Positions 7,538 to 15,528 of a stretch of 47,978 nucleotides of DNA are shown one piece after another. The notes beneath the pieces are model-generated. The model worked only from the letters and a program-made list of their open reading frames with translations, had not been told where the DNA came from and did no database searches. Made by a program: the position numbers and the translations under genes. Position 1 is the first letter of the stretch. Each line of letters starts with the position of its first letter. This stretch comes from VRUE01 sp035701465 (GTDB lineage: Bacteria; Actinomycetota; Thermoleophilia; Solirubrobacterales; 70-9): the NCBI GenBank assembly GCA_035701465.1, contig DASSMU010000238.1, forward strand, positions 1 to 47,978, in the 5' to 3' direction.

Positions 7538-8386
7538 TTGTCATTCGCTCAAACCGCAGCGCTCGGAGCCCTCGCGGGCTTCACCATCTATCTCGGTCTT
7601 CCCTTCGGCCGCCTGCAACTGTTGGGCGACCGCAGCCGCGTGGCGCTGGCGATGTTCTCGGTCGGGGTGCTTGCTTTCATCTTCGTCGACGTCATGGAGC
7701 ACGCCTTCGGCATCGTCGAGGGCGCGGTGGAGGGCTTCAAGGCAGGTGACGGGACCCTGGGAAGCGCCCTCGGCCTGGCGGCGCTTCTCGGCGGTGGCTT
7801 CGGCCTCGGCCTGGCGGGCCTGGCGATGACCGAGCAGCGCCTGCGCTCGCTGCGCCCGCTGCCGCCGATCGCGGGCGGCGCGGTCGACGTCCTCAGCGCC
7901 GAGGAGCTGGCGCTGGAAGAGGCCGCGGCCCGTGCCCGGGCGCTGCGGACCGGCCTCACGATCGCGGTGGCGATCGGCCTGCACAACTTCGCCGAGGGCC
8001 TCGCCATCGGCGTATCGGCCAGCACCGGCGCGATCAGCCTGGCGACGGTGCTAATCATCGGCTTCGCCCTCCACAACGCAACCGAGGGGTTCGGCATCGT
8101 CGGCCCGCTCGGCGACGTGCGGCCATCTTGGGGCTGGCTCGGCCTCGTCGGTCTGATTGGCGGAGCGCCGACCTTCCTCGGCGCGATGCTCGGCTACAGC
8201 GTCACCTCCGAACCCCTGGAGCTCGCCTTCTACGCGGTCTCCGGCGGCGCGATCCTCTACGTGATCGGCGAGATATGGAACGCGATGCGCCGCTACGGGC
8301 ACCGCGAGCTGGGCCTCTGGCTGCTTTCCATCGGGTTCTTCGTCGGGGTGGCGACGGACCTGGTAGTCGCCTACGGCGGCGGCTGA
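7538..8386 (+). CDS. ZIP family metal transporter
   Basis: A 282-residue polytopic protein. It has the ZIP signature helices: LTIAVAIGLHNFAEGLAIGVS (TM IV, with the metal-binding His-Asn-x-x-Glu) and IIGFALHNATEGFGIVGPLG (TM V, with His-Asn-x-x-Glu-Gly). The family moves Zn, Fe or Mn into the cytoplasm. The variable loop between TM III and IV is Ala/Arg-rich and lacks the His-rich stretch seen in many ZIPs. The start is TTG at 7538, supported by GGAGG 8 bases upstream. The DtxR-type palindrome upstream argues for iron or manganese control. The stop codon directly abuts the stop of the convergent gene at 8387. Confidence 0.85.
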   Translation: MSFAQTAALGALAGFTIYLGLPFGRLQLLGDRSRVALAMFSVGVLAFIFVDVMEHAFGIVEGAVEGFKAGDGTLGSALGLAALLGGGFGLGLAGLAMTEQRLRSLRPLPPIAGGAVDVLSAEELALEEAAARARALRTGLTIAVAIGLHNFAEGLAIGVSASTGAISLATVLIIGFALHNATEGFGIVGPLGDVRPSWGWLGLVGLIGGAPTFLGAMLGYSVTSEPLELAFYAVSGGAILYVIGEIWNAMRRYGHRELGLWLLSIGFFVGVATDLVVAYGGG

Positions 8387-9199
8387 CTACGGGGCCGCCC
8401 CGCCCCTCTGGAAGGAAACGAGCCGTAGCCGCTCGACCGGGCCCTTGACCGCGATCTCGCGAACGGTTCCGATCCCGCGAACGTAGTACTTGTTGTCAAG
8501 CACCTTGGGCTCGAGTGGCGTCCACTCCTTGGTCCGCAACGCATGGTGCGAGGAAACGAAGGGCACCGAGACATCGGCGTTCAGGTCGAGCACCTTGAAG
8601 TGATCTTCAGCCTGGCCCTTGGAGAACTCCTGACGGGCGGCCAGCCCGGCTTTCGGATGACCTGGGATCAGGACCCCGGCACGGGCGCCGTCAACGCCGG
8701 CTTGAAAGGAGCCTTCGGTGCTGGTGGTGTTGCCGTGGCTGTCGAGCTCCTTCGTGGCCTCACCGAAGTACCAGACGTTGCCGTGACGATCCTGGGCGTA
8801 ATAGTCGTCCGTCACCTCCTCAGGCCTGCCATTTACCGAAACGACGTCGTGGACCACCGTCGTCTCGACGCCGAGGATCCGCTTGGCTCTGTCGGTTACC
8901 TCGACGACGTCAACGGTCTTCGTCCGACCCTTCAAGCCCGTGTACCGGTATTCGCTCCCGGGCTGGAGAGGGAACCAGGGGTTGTCGACCCGGACGACGA
9001 AATCGCTCGGGCTCAGCGTCGCCGGCCATCCCGGCCCGGCGCCCGACTTGATCGGACCGGGTGCTTGGGGGCCGGCCTGAACGGCCGTGGCCGAGACACC
9101 TCCAATCAGCGCACAGGCCACGCCCAGCGCCAAGAGCGCCCTCGCTCTCCTCTGATGCGTGACGGTCTGGACACACCGGGTGGTCAACGTAATCGCCAC
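8387..9199 (-). CDS. Secreted protein of unknown function, regulon member
   Basis: A 270-residue protein. A basic head (HQRRAR) and a hydrophobic stretch (ALLALGVACALIGGVSATAVQA) form a signal peptide. The mature part contains FVVRVDNPWFPLQPGSEYRY, KTVDVVEVTDRAKRILGVET, VWYFGEATKELD and PGHPKAGL, then a C-terminal TVREIAVKGPVERLRLVSF. Similar proteins with the NPWFPLxPGxxYxY motif are annotated as hypothetical in actinobacteria; I know of no defined function. Longer starts exist up to 9262, but I chose the GTG at the complement of 9197-9199 because motif D lies only 17 bases upstream of it, the same spacing class as sites A and B. Confidence 0.7.
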   Translation of the reverse strand: MAITLTTRCVQTVTHQRRARALLALGVACALIGGVSATAVQAGPQAPGPIKSGAGPGWPATLSPSDFVVRVDNPWFPLQPGSEYRYTGLKGRTKTVDVVEVTDRAKRILGVETTVVHDVVSVNGRPEEVTDDYYAQDRHGNVWYFGEATKELDSHGNTTSTEGSFQAGVDGARAGVLIPGHPKAGLAARQEFSKGQAEDHFKVLDLNADVSVPFVSSHHALRTKEWTPLEPKVLDNKYYVRGIGTVREIAVKGPVERLRLVSFQRGGAAP

Positions 9200-9216
9200 A
9201 AGGGTACGACGGCCAC

Positions 9217-9235
9217 ATGAACAAGAGATGAGAGC
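9217..9235 (-). promoter_or_regulatory. Shared regulon motif, site D (secreted protein gene)
   Basis: Read on the minus strand: GCTCTCATC, four bases, GTTCAT. It ends 17 bases upstream of the GTG at 9199. The same motif occurs at sites A, B and C. Confidence 0.5.
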
Positions 9236-9342
9236 GCAGCCGTGCGGGGCGCCTCGGTTCACCCTGCTTCATCTACGGTCGACGGCCCTCTGCCACGGCG
9301 ATAGCGGAGTTCGATCCGACGGTCCATCCCGACGCTCACCTA

Positions 9343-9361
9343 GCTCTCATCTAAGGTTAAT
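9343..9361 (+). promoter_or_regulatory. Shared regulon motif, site B (response regulator gene)
   Basis: GCTCTCATC, four bases, GTTAAT, ending 22 bases upstream of the ATG of the response regulator gene. Its presence in front of the regulator gene itself suggests autoregulation. Confidence 0.55.
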
Positions 9362-9383
9362 CTCGCCTGCCACCCTTTGTGCG

Positions 9384-10064
9384 ATGCACGTGCTGGTCGT
9401 CGAGGACGAGGTGAAGATGGCGGCGCTGATCCGGCGCGGCCTCACCGAGCAGGGCCTGGCGGTCGACGTCGCCCCGAGCGGCGAGGAGGCCCTCGTGATG
9501 GCCGGCTCCTCCGCCTATGACGCCGTGGTGCTCGACGTGATCCTGCCGGGGATCGACGGCTTCGAGGCCTGCCGGCGGATGCGAGAGGACGGCATCTGGG
9601 CGCCGGTGCTGATGCTGACCGCGCGGGGCGCGGTGGAGGACCGGGTCGCCGGCCTCGACGGTGGCGCCGACGACTACCTGACCAAGCCCTTCTCCTTCGC
9701 CGAGCTGCTGGCTCGGCTGCGGGCCCTGATCCGCCGCGGGGAGAACGAGCGACCTGCCGTCGTCGAAGTCGGAGACCTGCGCCTCGATCCCGCCACCCAC
9801 CAGGTCTGGCGCGGTGAGACCGAGATCACGCTCTCGGCCAAGGAGTTCGCCCTGCTCGAGGCGTTCATGCGCCGCCCCGGCCACGTTCTCACGCGGCTGC
9901 AGCTTCTGGAGCAGGCGTGGGAGTACGACTACGAGCACCGCTCCAACGTGATCGAGGTCTACGTCCGCTACCTGCGCCAGAAGATCGACGCGCCCTTCGG
10001 GACACACTCGATCGAGACCGTGCGCGGGGCCGGATACCGCCTGCGAAAAGACGGCGGATGCTGA
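9384..10064 (+). CDS. OmpR-family response regulator
   Basis: A 226-residue two-domain protein. The receiver domain (1-115) has the acidic pocket VVEDE, phospho-acceptor Asp51 in LDVILPGIDG, Thr80 in MLTARG and Lys in YLTKPF. The C-terminal winged helix (about 125-222) has LSAKEFALLEAFMRRPGHVL and VEVYVRYLRQKID-type segments ending in VRGAGYRL, the OmpR/PhoB signature. The ATG at 9384 is supported by the start of the receiver fold; the long upstream frame is a read-through of the promoter. The gene overlaps the kinase gene by 7 bases (GGATGCTGA), so the two are coupled. The regulator probably binds the motif shared by sites A-D. Confidence 0.93.
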   Translation: MHVLVVEDEVKMAALIRRGLTEQGLAVDVAPSGEEALVMAGSSAYDAVVLDVILPGIDGFEACRRMREDGIWAPVLMLTARGAVEDRVAGLDGGADDYLTKPFSFAELLARLRALIRRGENERPAVVEVGDLRLDPATHQVWRGETEITLSAKEFALLEAFMRRPGHVLTRLQLLEQAWEYDYEHRSNVIEVYVRYLRQKIDAPFGTHSIETVRGAGYRLRKDGGC

Positions 10065-11509
10065 CCCGGTCGCCGATTCGCCTGCGCGTGACCTTGGCCT
10101 TCGTCTTGATGATGACCCTCGTCCTTGGCGCGATCGGCCTCTTCGTCTACCTGCGCTTCAAGGCGGAGCTCGACGCCACGATCAACGCCAGCCTGCGCTC
10201 CCGCGCCACCGACGTTGCCGCCCTGGTGAAGGAGGCGGACTCCGGCCTCAGCGAGCGGCGGGGGAATCTTGTCGGTCGCTCGGAGAGCTTTGCCGAGGTG
10301 CTCGACCCGAGGAGGCACGTGCTCGAATCGACCGCTTCGATCGGCGGACACATCCTGCTCACCGCGCCCGAGTTGCAGCGGGCCGAGCGTGGTCCGGTCT
10401 TCCTCGATCGTGGGCCGCTCCCTGGCCTGCAGGACGAGTCACGCCTGCTGGCGATTCCGGTCCTCGCCAACGACCAGCGGCACATCGTGGTTGTGGGAAC
10501 CTCGACCGAGGCCCGCAGGGAGTCTCTTGCCGACCTCCTCCAGTTGCTGCTGATCGGTGGGCCGCTCGCCCTCCTGCTTGCCTCGCTAGCCGCCTACGGG
10601 GTCGCGGGGGCGGCTCTGCGGCCGGTGGAGGCGATGCGCACCCGGGCGGCTGAGATCTCGAGCGCCGAGCCCGGCCAGCGCTTGCCCGTCCCTCCCACCG
10701 ACGACGAGATCGCGCGGCTCGGGACGACGCTCAACGCGATGCTCGAACGCCTGGGGGAAGCCCTGGAGCACGAGCGCGCCTTCGTCGCCGATGCCAGCCA
10801 CGAGTTGCGCACTCCGCTGGCGATCCTCAAGGCCGAGCTGGAGCTGGCCCTGCAGCGGGGACGCTCTCCCGAGGAGTTGCGGGCGGCGCTCGGATCGGCA
10901 GCCGAGGAGACCGACAGGCTCACGCAGCTGGCCGAGGATCTGTTGACGATTGCCCAGACCGATCGCGGGGAATTGCCCGTGCGACTGGCACGAATCGACG
11001 TCGCCGAGGTCCTGGGTGGCGTCGCCAACCGCTTCGCGCGGCGGGTCGAGGAAAGCGGCAAGGCGCTGGAGCGGAGCACGGAGCCGGGCCTGACGGTCGC
11101 CGCCGATCGCCAGCGCCTGGAGCAGGCGCTGGGAAACCTGCTCGACAACGCCCTTCGCTATGGAGAGGCCCCGTTGGAGCTCGCGGCAATCGCCCGCAAC
11201 GGCTCGGTCGAGCTTCACGTCCGCGACCGTGGGCCCGGCTTCCCCGAAGAGTTCCGCGGCCGCGCCTTCGAGCGCTTCAGCCGCGCCGACGCAAGCCAGA
11301 GAATCGACGGCAGCGGCCTCGGGCTCGCGATCGTCGAGGCAATCGCCCTGGCCCACCGGGGCGAGGCCCATGTCGAGAACCGCGACGGCGGCGGCGCCGA
11401 TGCGTGGTTGGCGCTGCCACTGATTCCCGACGATGGCCGCTCTCGCCCCGGCGAAGCTGCTGCTGATCCCGCCGGGTCCCTCGGCCGGCCAAGCGCGGCC
11501 GAGCCCTAA
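10058..11509 (+). CDS. Membrane sensor histidine kinase
   Basis: A 483-residue kinase. TM1 is about residues 11-31, then a periplasmic-side sensor loop to about 155, TM2 about 158-185, HAMP to about 235. The dimerisation helix has the phospho-accepting His248 in FVADASHELRTPLAILKAE. The catalytic domain has the N box (LGNLLDNALRYGE), G1 (DRGPGFPEE), F box (AFERFSR) and G2 (GSGLGLAIVEAI). All motifs needed for activity are present. It is the cognate partner of the upstream regulator. The sensor loop has no Cys and no His-rich metal site, so the stimulus is not evident. The last 4 bases overlap the convergent gene at 11506. Confidence 0.93.
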   Translation: MLTRSPIRLRVTLAFVLMMTLVLGAIGLFVYLRFKAELDATINASLRSRATDVAALVKEADSGLSERRGNLVGRSESFAEVLDPRRHVLESTASIGGHILLTAPELQRAERGPVFLDRGPLPGLQDESRLLAIPVLANDQRHIVVVGTSTEARRESLADLLQLLLIGGPLALLLASLAAYGVAGAALRPVEAMRTRAAEISSAEPGQRLPVPPTDDEIARLGTTLNAMLERLGEALEHERAFVADASHELRTPLAILKAELELALQRGRSPEELRAALGSAAEETDRLTQLAEDLLTIAQTDRGELPVRLARIDVAEVLGGVANRFARRVEESGKALERSTEPGLTVAADRQRLEQALGNLLDNALRYGEAPLELAAIARNGSVELHVRDRGPGFPEEFRGRAFERFSRADASQRIDGSGLGLAIVEAIALAHRGEAHVENRDGGGADAWLALPLIPDDGRSRPGEAAADPAGSLGRPSAAEP

Positions 11510-12396
11510 GCCTCCTCCGGCGCCAGATCGGCCTCTGCGATCGCCCGCCCCGGCCGCGCATGCTCGCGGCGACGATGCGGAACGCGGGCCTCTTCGGGAG
11601 CGTCCTTGCCGGTGACGCTCAGGTAGGCGACGAAGCCGGCGATCATCGCCGCCAGGACGAAGCTGACCGGACCGGTCCCGATCCCCAGGCCGCCCCGTTC
11701 TGGCGAAACCGCGAGCCAGTCGGCGAAGGAGGCGCCGAGGGGGCGGGTGACGACGTAGGCGAACCAGAAGGCGAGGATCGAGTTCATCCCGTAGCGCCAG
11801 TAGCCGAGCGCCGGCACCGCGATCACCGCGGCGAAGAGCAGGCCGGAGGCGAAGAAGCCAAGGCCGAAGGTGACCGCGGTCAGGTCGCCCGCGGCCGTGC
11901 CCAGGGCGAAGGTGGCGAGGACTGCGGCCCAGTAGAACATCTCCCGGCGCGGGGTGCGGATGCTGTGGATCGAGAGCGTGCCCTCGCTCAGGTACCAGGC
12001 CCTGAAGACGACGGCGAGGACTACCGCGTAGAAGACGGTCGAGGCAATGTAAGGAACGCCGAGACCGACGTGGAGGACGTCGGCGGCCATCGTGCCGAAG
12101 ACGCCGACCATCGCCACCGCCAGCCAGTAGGCCCAGGGTACGTAGCGGTCCTTCGAGAACTGGATGTAGAGAGCTATGACGAAGGCGATGCCGCCGAGCA
12201 CCACCGCTATCTCGGGGACGAGCTTGTGGACCAGGAAGTCCGAGGTCGACTCCCCCATCCCGGTCGTCAGCGCCTTGACGATCCAGAAGTAGGCGGTCAC
12301 CTCAGGGACCTTCGAGAAGCTGCGTCCCAACGCGCGAGAAGACGCCTGGCCTTCTCCAGCGCCTGCTGACGAGGAGGTATCGAGCTGTGGATCCAT
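11506..12396 (-). CDS. DUF347 membrane protein, short paralogue
   Basis: A 296-residue paralogue of the 6215 protein. It carries the same four repeats: KVPEVTAYFWIVKALTTGMG, YWLAVAMVGVFGTMAAD, YWAAVLATFALGTAAGD and FWFAYVVTRPLGASFADWL. It lacks the USP-like domain; instead a basic tail of about 35 residues follows the last membrane segment. Both paralogues keep the acidic residue that ends each repeat. The ATG at the complement of 12394-12396 gives MDPQLDTSSS. Motif C lies 54 bases upstream. The gene ends against the kinase gene, so the two-component system is bracketed by regulon members. Confidence 0.75.
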   Translation of the reverse strand: MDPQLDTSSSAGAGEGQASSRALGRSFSKVPEVTAYFWIVKALTTGMGESTSDFLVHKLVPEIAVVLGGIAFVIALYIQFSKDRYVPWAYWLAVAMVGVFGTMAADVLHVGLGVPYIASTVFYAVVLAVVFRAWYLSEGTLSIHSIRTPRREMFYWAAVLATFALGTAAGDLTAVTFGLGFFASGLLFAAVIAVPALGYWRYGMNSILAFWFAYVVTRPLGASFADWLAVSPERGGLGIGTGPVSFVLAAMIAGFVAYLSVTGKDAPEEARVPHRRREHARPGRAIAEADLAPEEA

Positions 12397-12450
12397 TAAT
12401 TAGTAGGTCACGGCGGTGGGACGGGCAGCGCGGCAAGCTAGATAGAAGGC

Positions 12451-12470
12451 CTAAACGCAAGATGAGAGAC
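12451..12470 (-). promoter_or_regulatory. Shared regulon motif, site C (short DUF347 gene)
   Basis: Read on the minus strand: GTCTCTCATC, four bases, GTTTAG. It lies 54 bases upstream of the ATG at 12396, further than in the other three sites, which leaves room for a normal leader. Confidence 0.45.
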
Positions 12471-12512
12471 CGAAAGCGCCCCCGTAACCGCGGCCGATGG
12501 CCGGCCTGTGGC

Positions 12513-13430
12513 TCAGCCGGGGTCAGCGCTTTGGCGGACGCAGCCCAATTTGCGCAGGCAGTATTCAGATCCGAAGCTGGGACCGGCCAAGGGGATCGGG
12601 TCGAGGCCCGGGAACTGGACCGAGAGGTCGCCTTCCCAGGTGAAGACAGATTCAGGGGTGCGGGCGAAGGTGCCGGTGCCGCTCAACGGCGGGGGCGGCG
12701 AGACGGTCAGGTACCCGGGGTGAGGGTCGCTGAAGGTGGAGGCGGGAGCGGGGACCCTTACATGCCTGTAGACGACGAGGGGCACGCGCCCGGAAGCCGT
12801 TTCGTACCGAACCGCCGTTTCGGCCCAGTAGAGGACCTGGCCACCGCCTATCGTGCCTGGCCGGTATTTCCGTGCGAGGAATAGGGCCCCTACATCCTCG
12901 GCCGAGAACTTGCTGACCCATTCACGATCACGGAAGTTCGATTCGAATTTCGCTCCATACCGACACCGGCTCGTGGGCTTTTCCGTCGCCGCCTCGGCTT
13001 CGTGCACCTTTACCTGGGTGTATTCCCGCTCGCCGGCGAACCTGATCGTCCCGCGGACCACACCCGGCTGCACCGTTGGGGGTTTTTTACTTCCGCAGCC
13101 GAAAACCGAGGGGTGACGAACCGGCCCACGCGGGTGAAACCGCACCGAGATCGTGCCCAGCCCGAGCAGCTTCGCCTTCACCCGATCGGTCTCGGCAAGA
13201 ACGTCCCGAGCCATGTATTCGGCGGCATACCCTTCCTTGGTCACCTGCAGGAGCAGGCGCTGGCGTTGATTCACGCTGATGTGAATCGAGTAGCCGTTGG
13301 AGCCTTCGAGTTCGATGTCGATCCACATGGCCGGCGGCCCGCCGTGCCTGGCCTTGGCCCAGGCGCCCCCCGAAAAACAGAGGAGGCCGGCAAGCGCAAG
13401 CATCGCGATGGCGGCCCGTCGCATCCTCAT
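12513..13430 (-). CDS. Secreted protein, tandem paralogue 2
   Basis: A 305-residue protein with a signal peptide (MRMRRAAIAMLALAGLLCFS, then GGAWA). The mature chain contains ISVRFHPRG, GTIRFAGEREYTQVKVHEAE, a cysteine pair region (FGCGSKK..SRCRYG), TVSPPPPLSGTGTF and PLAGPSFGSEYC. Several of these blocks line up with the upstream gene (VSLRFRPGG, GHLSFHSEGNYFHVSSAKGEA, LAPPPPFYGEAAY, PLTGPGFHVHLC), so the two are diverged duplicates. The first ATG overlaps the upstream stop codon (ATGA), showing translational coupling. The predominance of strands suggests an extracellular beta-sandwich. I do not recognise a characterised family. Confidence 0.7.
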   Translation of the reverse strand: MRMRRAAIAMLALAGLLCFSGGAWAKARHGGPPAMWIDIELEGSNGYSIHISVNQRQRLLLQVTKEGYAAEYMARDVLAETDRVKAKLLGLGTISVRFHPRGPVRHPSVFGCGSKKPPTVQPGVVRGTIRFAGEREYTQVKVHEAEAATEKPTSRCRYGAKFESNFRDREWVSKFSAEDVGALFLARKYRPGTIGGGQVLYWAETAVRYETASGRVPLVVYRHVRVPAPASTFSDPHPGYLTVSPPPPLSGTGTFARTPESVFTWEGDLSVQFPGLDPIPLAGPSFGSEYCLRKLGCVRQSADPG

Positions 13431-14479
13431 CGCAGCCCCCGTTCCAGGCCTGCCGGCCGCTCGTCGGCCGGCGGCTCCACCTTGAAGAAGTTGCAGCCAT
13501 CTTTGTCTTTCAGCGGATTGACGACGCAGAGGTGGACGTGAAAGCCAGGTCCGGTCAGCGGCAGGCTCAACCCGGCGAGCTTGACGCCGAGGGTGCCGGT
13601 CCAGGCTTCGGACTCCTCCGAATAGGCGGCTTCCCCGTAGAACGGCGGCGGCGGCGCCAGCGTGGCCGTGGCGGGATGCGCTCCGGGGAGGCTGGTGAGC
13701 AGCGTCCCGGGAGGCCCGTTCAGGTAGAGGCCATGGCCGATCGCCATCCCATGCCTCGATTCGACGATCCCCAGTTGGACGTCCGCCCCAGGCGAGGAGT
13801 CTTCCGGATGCATGGCGGTGATCCCGACGTAGCGCCCGTGGCTGCGAGCGGACGCGTAGAGGAGGGCGATGCTGTTTTCGTCGAAGAACACAGGGGTGGA
13901 TGCGACGTACTTCCGCAGCGATCTCGGGGGAGATTCCAGCGCCTGCCCCTTCTCGCACCTGAGGCGGGGCGAGTGGGCGATGTAGGCCTCGCCCTTGGCG
14001 GAAGAGACGTGGAAGTAGTTGCCCTCGCTGTGGAAGCTGAGGTGGCCGGCGAACCTGCCCTCTTCGGCGATTTCAGACCCCCCTTCGCACCCTGGCTGCG
14101 GATCGCGCCTGCGCACCCGCCCGCCTGGCCGGAACCGCAGGGACACCCGGCCGATCGAGCCGAACCGCGCCCGCACCACGCCGTGCTCCAAGTCCCCCAG
14201 ATTACGTGCGGCGTAGAGGCTGTACCTGACATTGAAGGAATCACCCTTCAACTTTTCGTTACGGACCGCATAGAAGATGACGACTCGATCGTTGGGCATG
14301 TAGAGGGCGATCTTGTAGCCCCTCTCGTTCCCAAGAGGCAAGAAGCCGACAGTGTCTGCCCGCTGGACTTCGACCTTTCCGGCGCGCCGCGGCCTCGCCT
14401 GGCCGGTTCCGATCGCGGTAAACAGCGTGGCCATGGTCATGAGGCCAACCGCAACCAAAGATAGGCGCCCTCTCCCCAT
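13427..14479 (-). CDS. Secreted protein, tandem paralogue 1
   Basis: A 350-residue protein whose signal peptide spans MGRGRLSLVAVGLMTMATLF to about GQA. The mature part shares an ordered series of blocks with the next gene: a strand-rich N-terminal half, a Cys-containing GCEGG segment followed by GHLSFHSEGNYF, and a Pro-rich LAPPPPFYGEAAYSEESEAW followed by a terminal domain with LCVVNPLKDKDGC. It is about 45 residues longer than its neighbour, mostly at the C-terminus. It is the first gene of a two-gene operon. The function is unknown; an extracellular binding or envelope role is inferred only from secretion. Confidence 0.7.
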   Translation of the reverse strand: MGRGRLSLVAVGLMTMATLFTAIGTGQARPRRAGKVEVQRADTVGFLPLGNERGYKIALYMPNDRVVIFYAVRNEKLKGDSFNVRYSLYAARNLGDLEHGVVRARFGSIGRVSLRFRPGGRVRRRDPQPGCEGGSEIAEEGRFAGHLSFHSEGNYFHVSSAKGEAYIAHSPRLRCEKGQALESPPRSLRKYVASTPVFFDENSIALLYASARSHGRYVGITAMHPEDSSPGADVQLGIVESRHGMAIGHGLYLNGPPGTLLTSLPGAHPATATLAPPPPFYGEAAYSEESEAWTGTLGVKLAGLSLPLTGPGFHVHLCVVNPLKDKDGCNFFKVEPPADERPAGLERGLR

Positions 14480-14546
14480 GCGCGAAGACTATCCCGTACC
14501 CAACAACGAATAGAGCCGGCGGGCGGCGCATGCCAGGGGGCCCCAG

Positions 14547-14619
14547 CGCCCCCGGTTGGATTCGAACCAACGACCATCGGCTTAGAAGGCCGGTGCTCTG
14601 TCCACTGAGCTACGGGGGC
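14547..14619 (-). tRNA. tRNA-Arg (UCU)
   Basis: On the minus strand the sequence folds as a complete cloverleaf: acceptor GCCCCCG/CGGGGGC with discriminator G, D stem GCTC/GAGC, anticodon loop CTTCTAA giving anticodon TCT, and T arm GTTGG-TTCGAAT-CCAAC. The anticodon stem CCGGC/GCCGA has one C-A mismatch at its top. CCA is not encoded. It reads AGA codons, which are rare in such G+C-rich genomes. Confidence 0.93.
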
Positions 14620-14672
14620 GGGTGGGCCTAGATTAGGCCCTGGGAAGCCCTTTGGCGTAGCATCCCGCAACG

Positions 14673-15473
14673 ATGCCGAGCGTCGATGCAGCGGGGACGG
14701 AACTGCACTACCTGCGCGCCGGGGAGGGCGAGCCGCTGCTGCTGATCCAGGGAATGAGCGCCACTCACCTGACCTGGGGGCGGCCGTTCCTAAACGAGCT
14801 CGAGCGAAGCTTCGACTGCATCGTCTTCGACAACCGCGGCATGGGGCTCTCGGGCCAGGCCGAGCTGCCGTTCACGATCGCCGACATGGCAGCCGATACG
14901 GCGGCGCTGCTTGACGCGCTGGAGATCGAGACCGCGCACGTGGTCGGGATCTCGATGGGTGGGATGATCGCCCAGGAGCTGGCGCTCGCCCATCCGGAGC
15001 GGATCCGCACCCTGACGATCGGCGCCAGCTACTGCGGCGGCCCCAACGGGACGCTGATGGCGCCCGAGGATCTGCAGATGCTCGGCGCCGCCTACGCCTC
15101 CGGCGAGCCCGAGCAGGTCTTCCGCGCGATGTGGGAGATCAACCTCTCCCCCACGTTCCGCGAGGACGACTCGCGCTTCGCCGCCTTCGTCGAGATGGGA
15201 TCGGCGCTGCCGGCTCCCCAGCCCGTGGTCCTGCAGCAGATGCGGGCCTGCGGCGCCCACGACACGCACGAGCATCTCGGCCAGATCTCGCTTCCCACCC
15301 TGGTCATCCACGGCGATGCCGACCGCATGCTCGGACACGGCAACGGGCGCGAGATCGCCGCGCGGATCCCCGCCCGCCTGGAGACGCTCGAGGGCGTCGG
15401 CCACATGTTCTGGTGGGAGCAGCCGCAGCGCTCGGCGGAACTGATCCGCGAGCACGCCCTGGCACCGGTCTGA
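14673..15473 (+). CDS. Alpha/beta hydrolase
   Basis: A 266-residue alpha/beta-hydrolase-fold protein. It shows the oxyanion-hole strand LLLIQGMSATHLTW, FDNRGMGLSG, the nucleophile elbow GISMGGM (Ser near 94), the acid in LVIHGDADRML and the catalytic His in GVGHMFWWEQP. All three triad residues are in the usual order and spacing, so it should be an active esterase, lipase or C-C hydrolase of the TAP/haloperoxidase-like group; the substrate is unknown. The ATG follows the tRNA-Arg promoter region. It is convergent with the large membrane protein at 15529. Confidence 0.88.
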   Translation: MPSVDAAGTELHYLRAGEGEPLLLIQGMSATHLTWGRPFLNELERSFDCIVFDNRGMGLSGQAELPFTIADMAADTAALLDALEIETAHVVGISMGGMIAQELALAHPERIRTLTIGASYCGGPNGTLMAPEDLQMLGAAYASGEPEQVFRAMWEINLSPTFREDDSRFAAFVEMGSALPAPQPVVLQQMRACGAHDTHEHLGQISLPTLVIHGDADRMLGHGNGREIAARIPARLETLEGVGHMFWWEQPQRSAELIREHALAPV

Positions 15474-15528
15474 ACCCGACCCGCCGTCGACGGGACCCGG
15501 AGCGGAGATATCGATCGCTTGGGGCTCG

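Noticed and set aside
15474..15528. CCGTCGACGG palindrome between convergent genes as a regulatory site.
   Set aside because: A 10-base palindrome with SalI-like content is common at this G+C; there is no stem extension or U-tract to call even a terminator.
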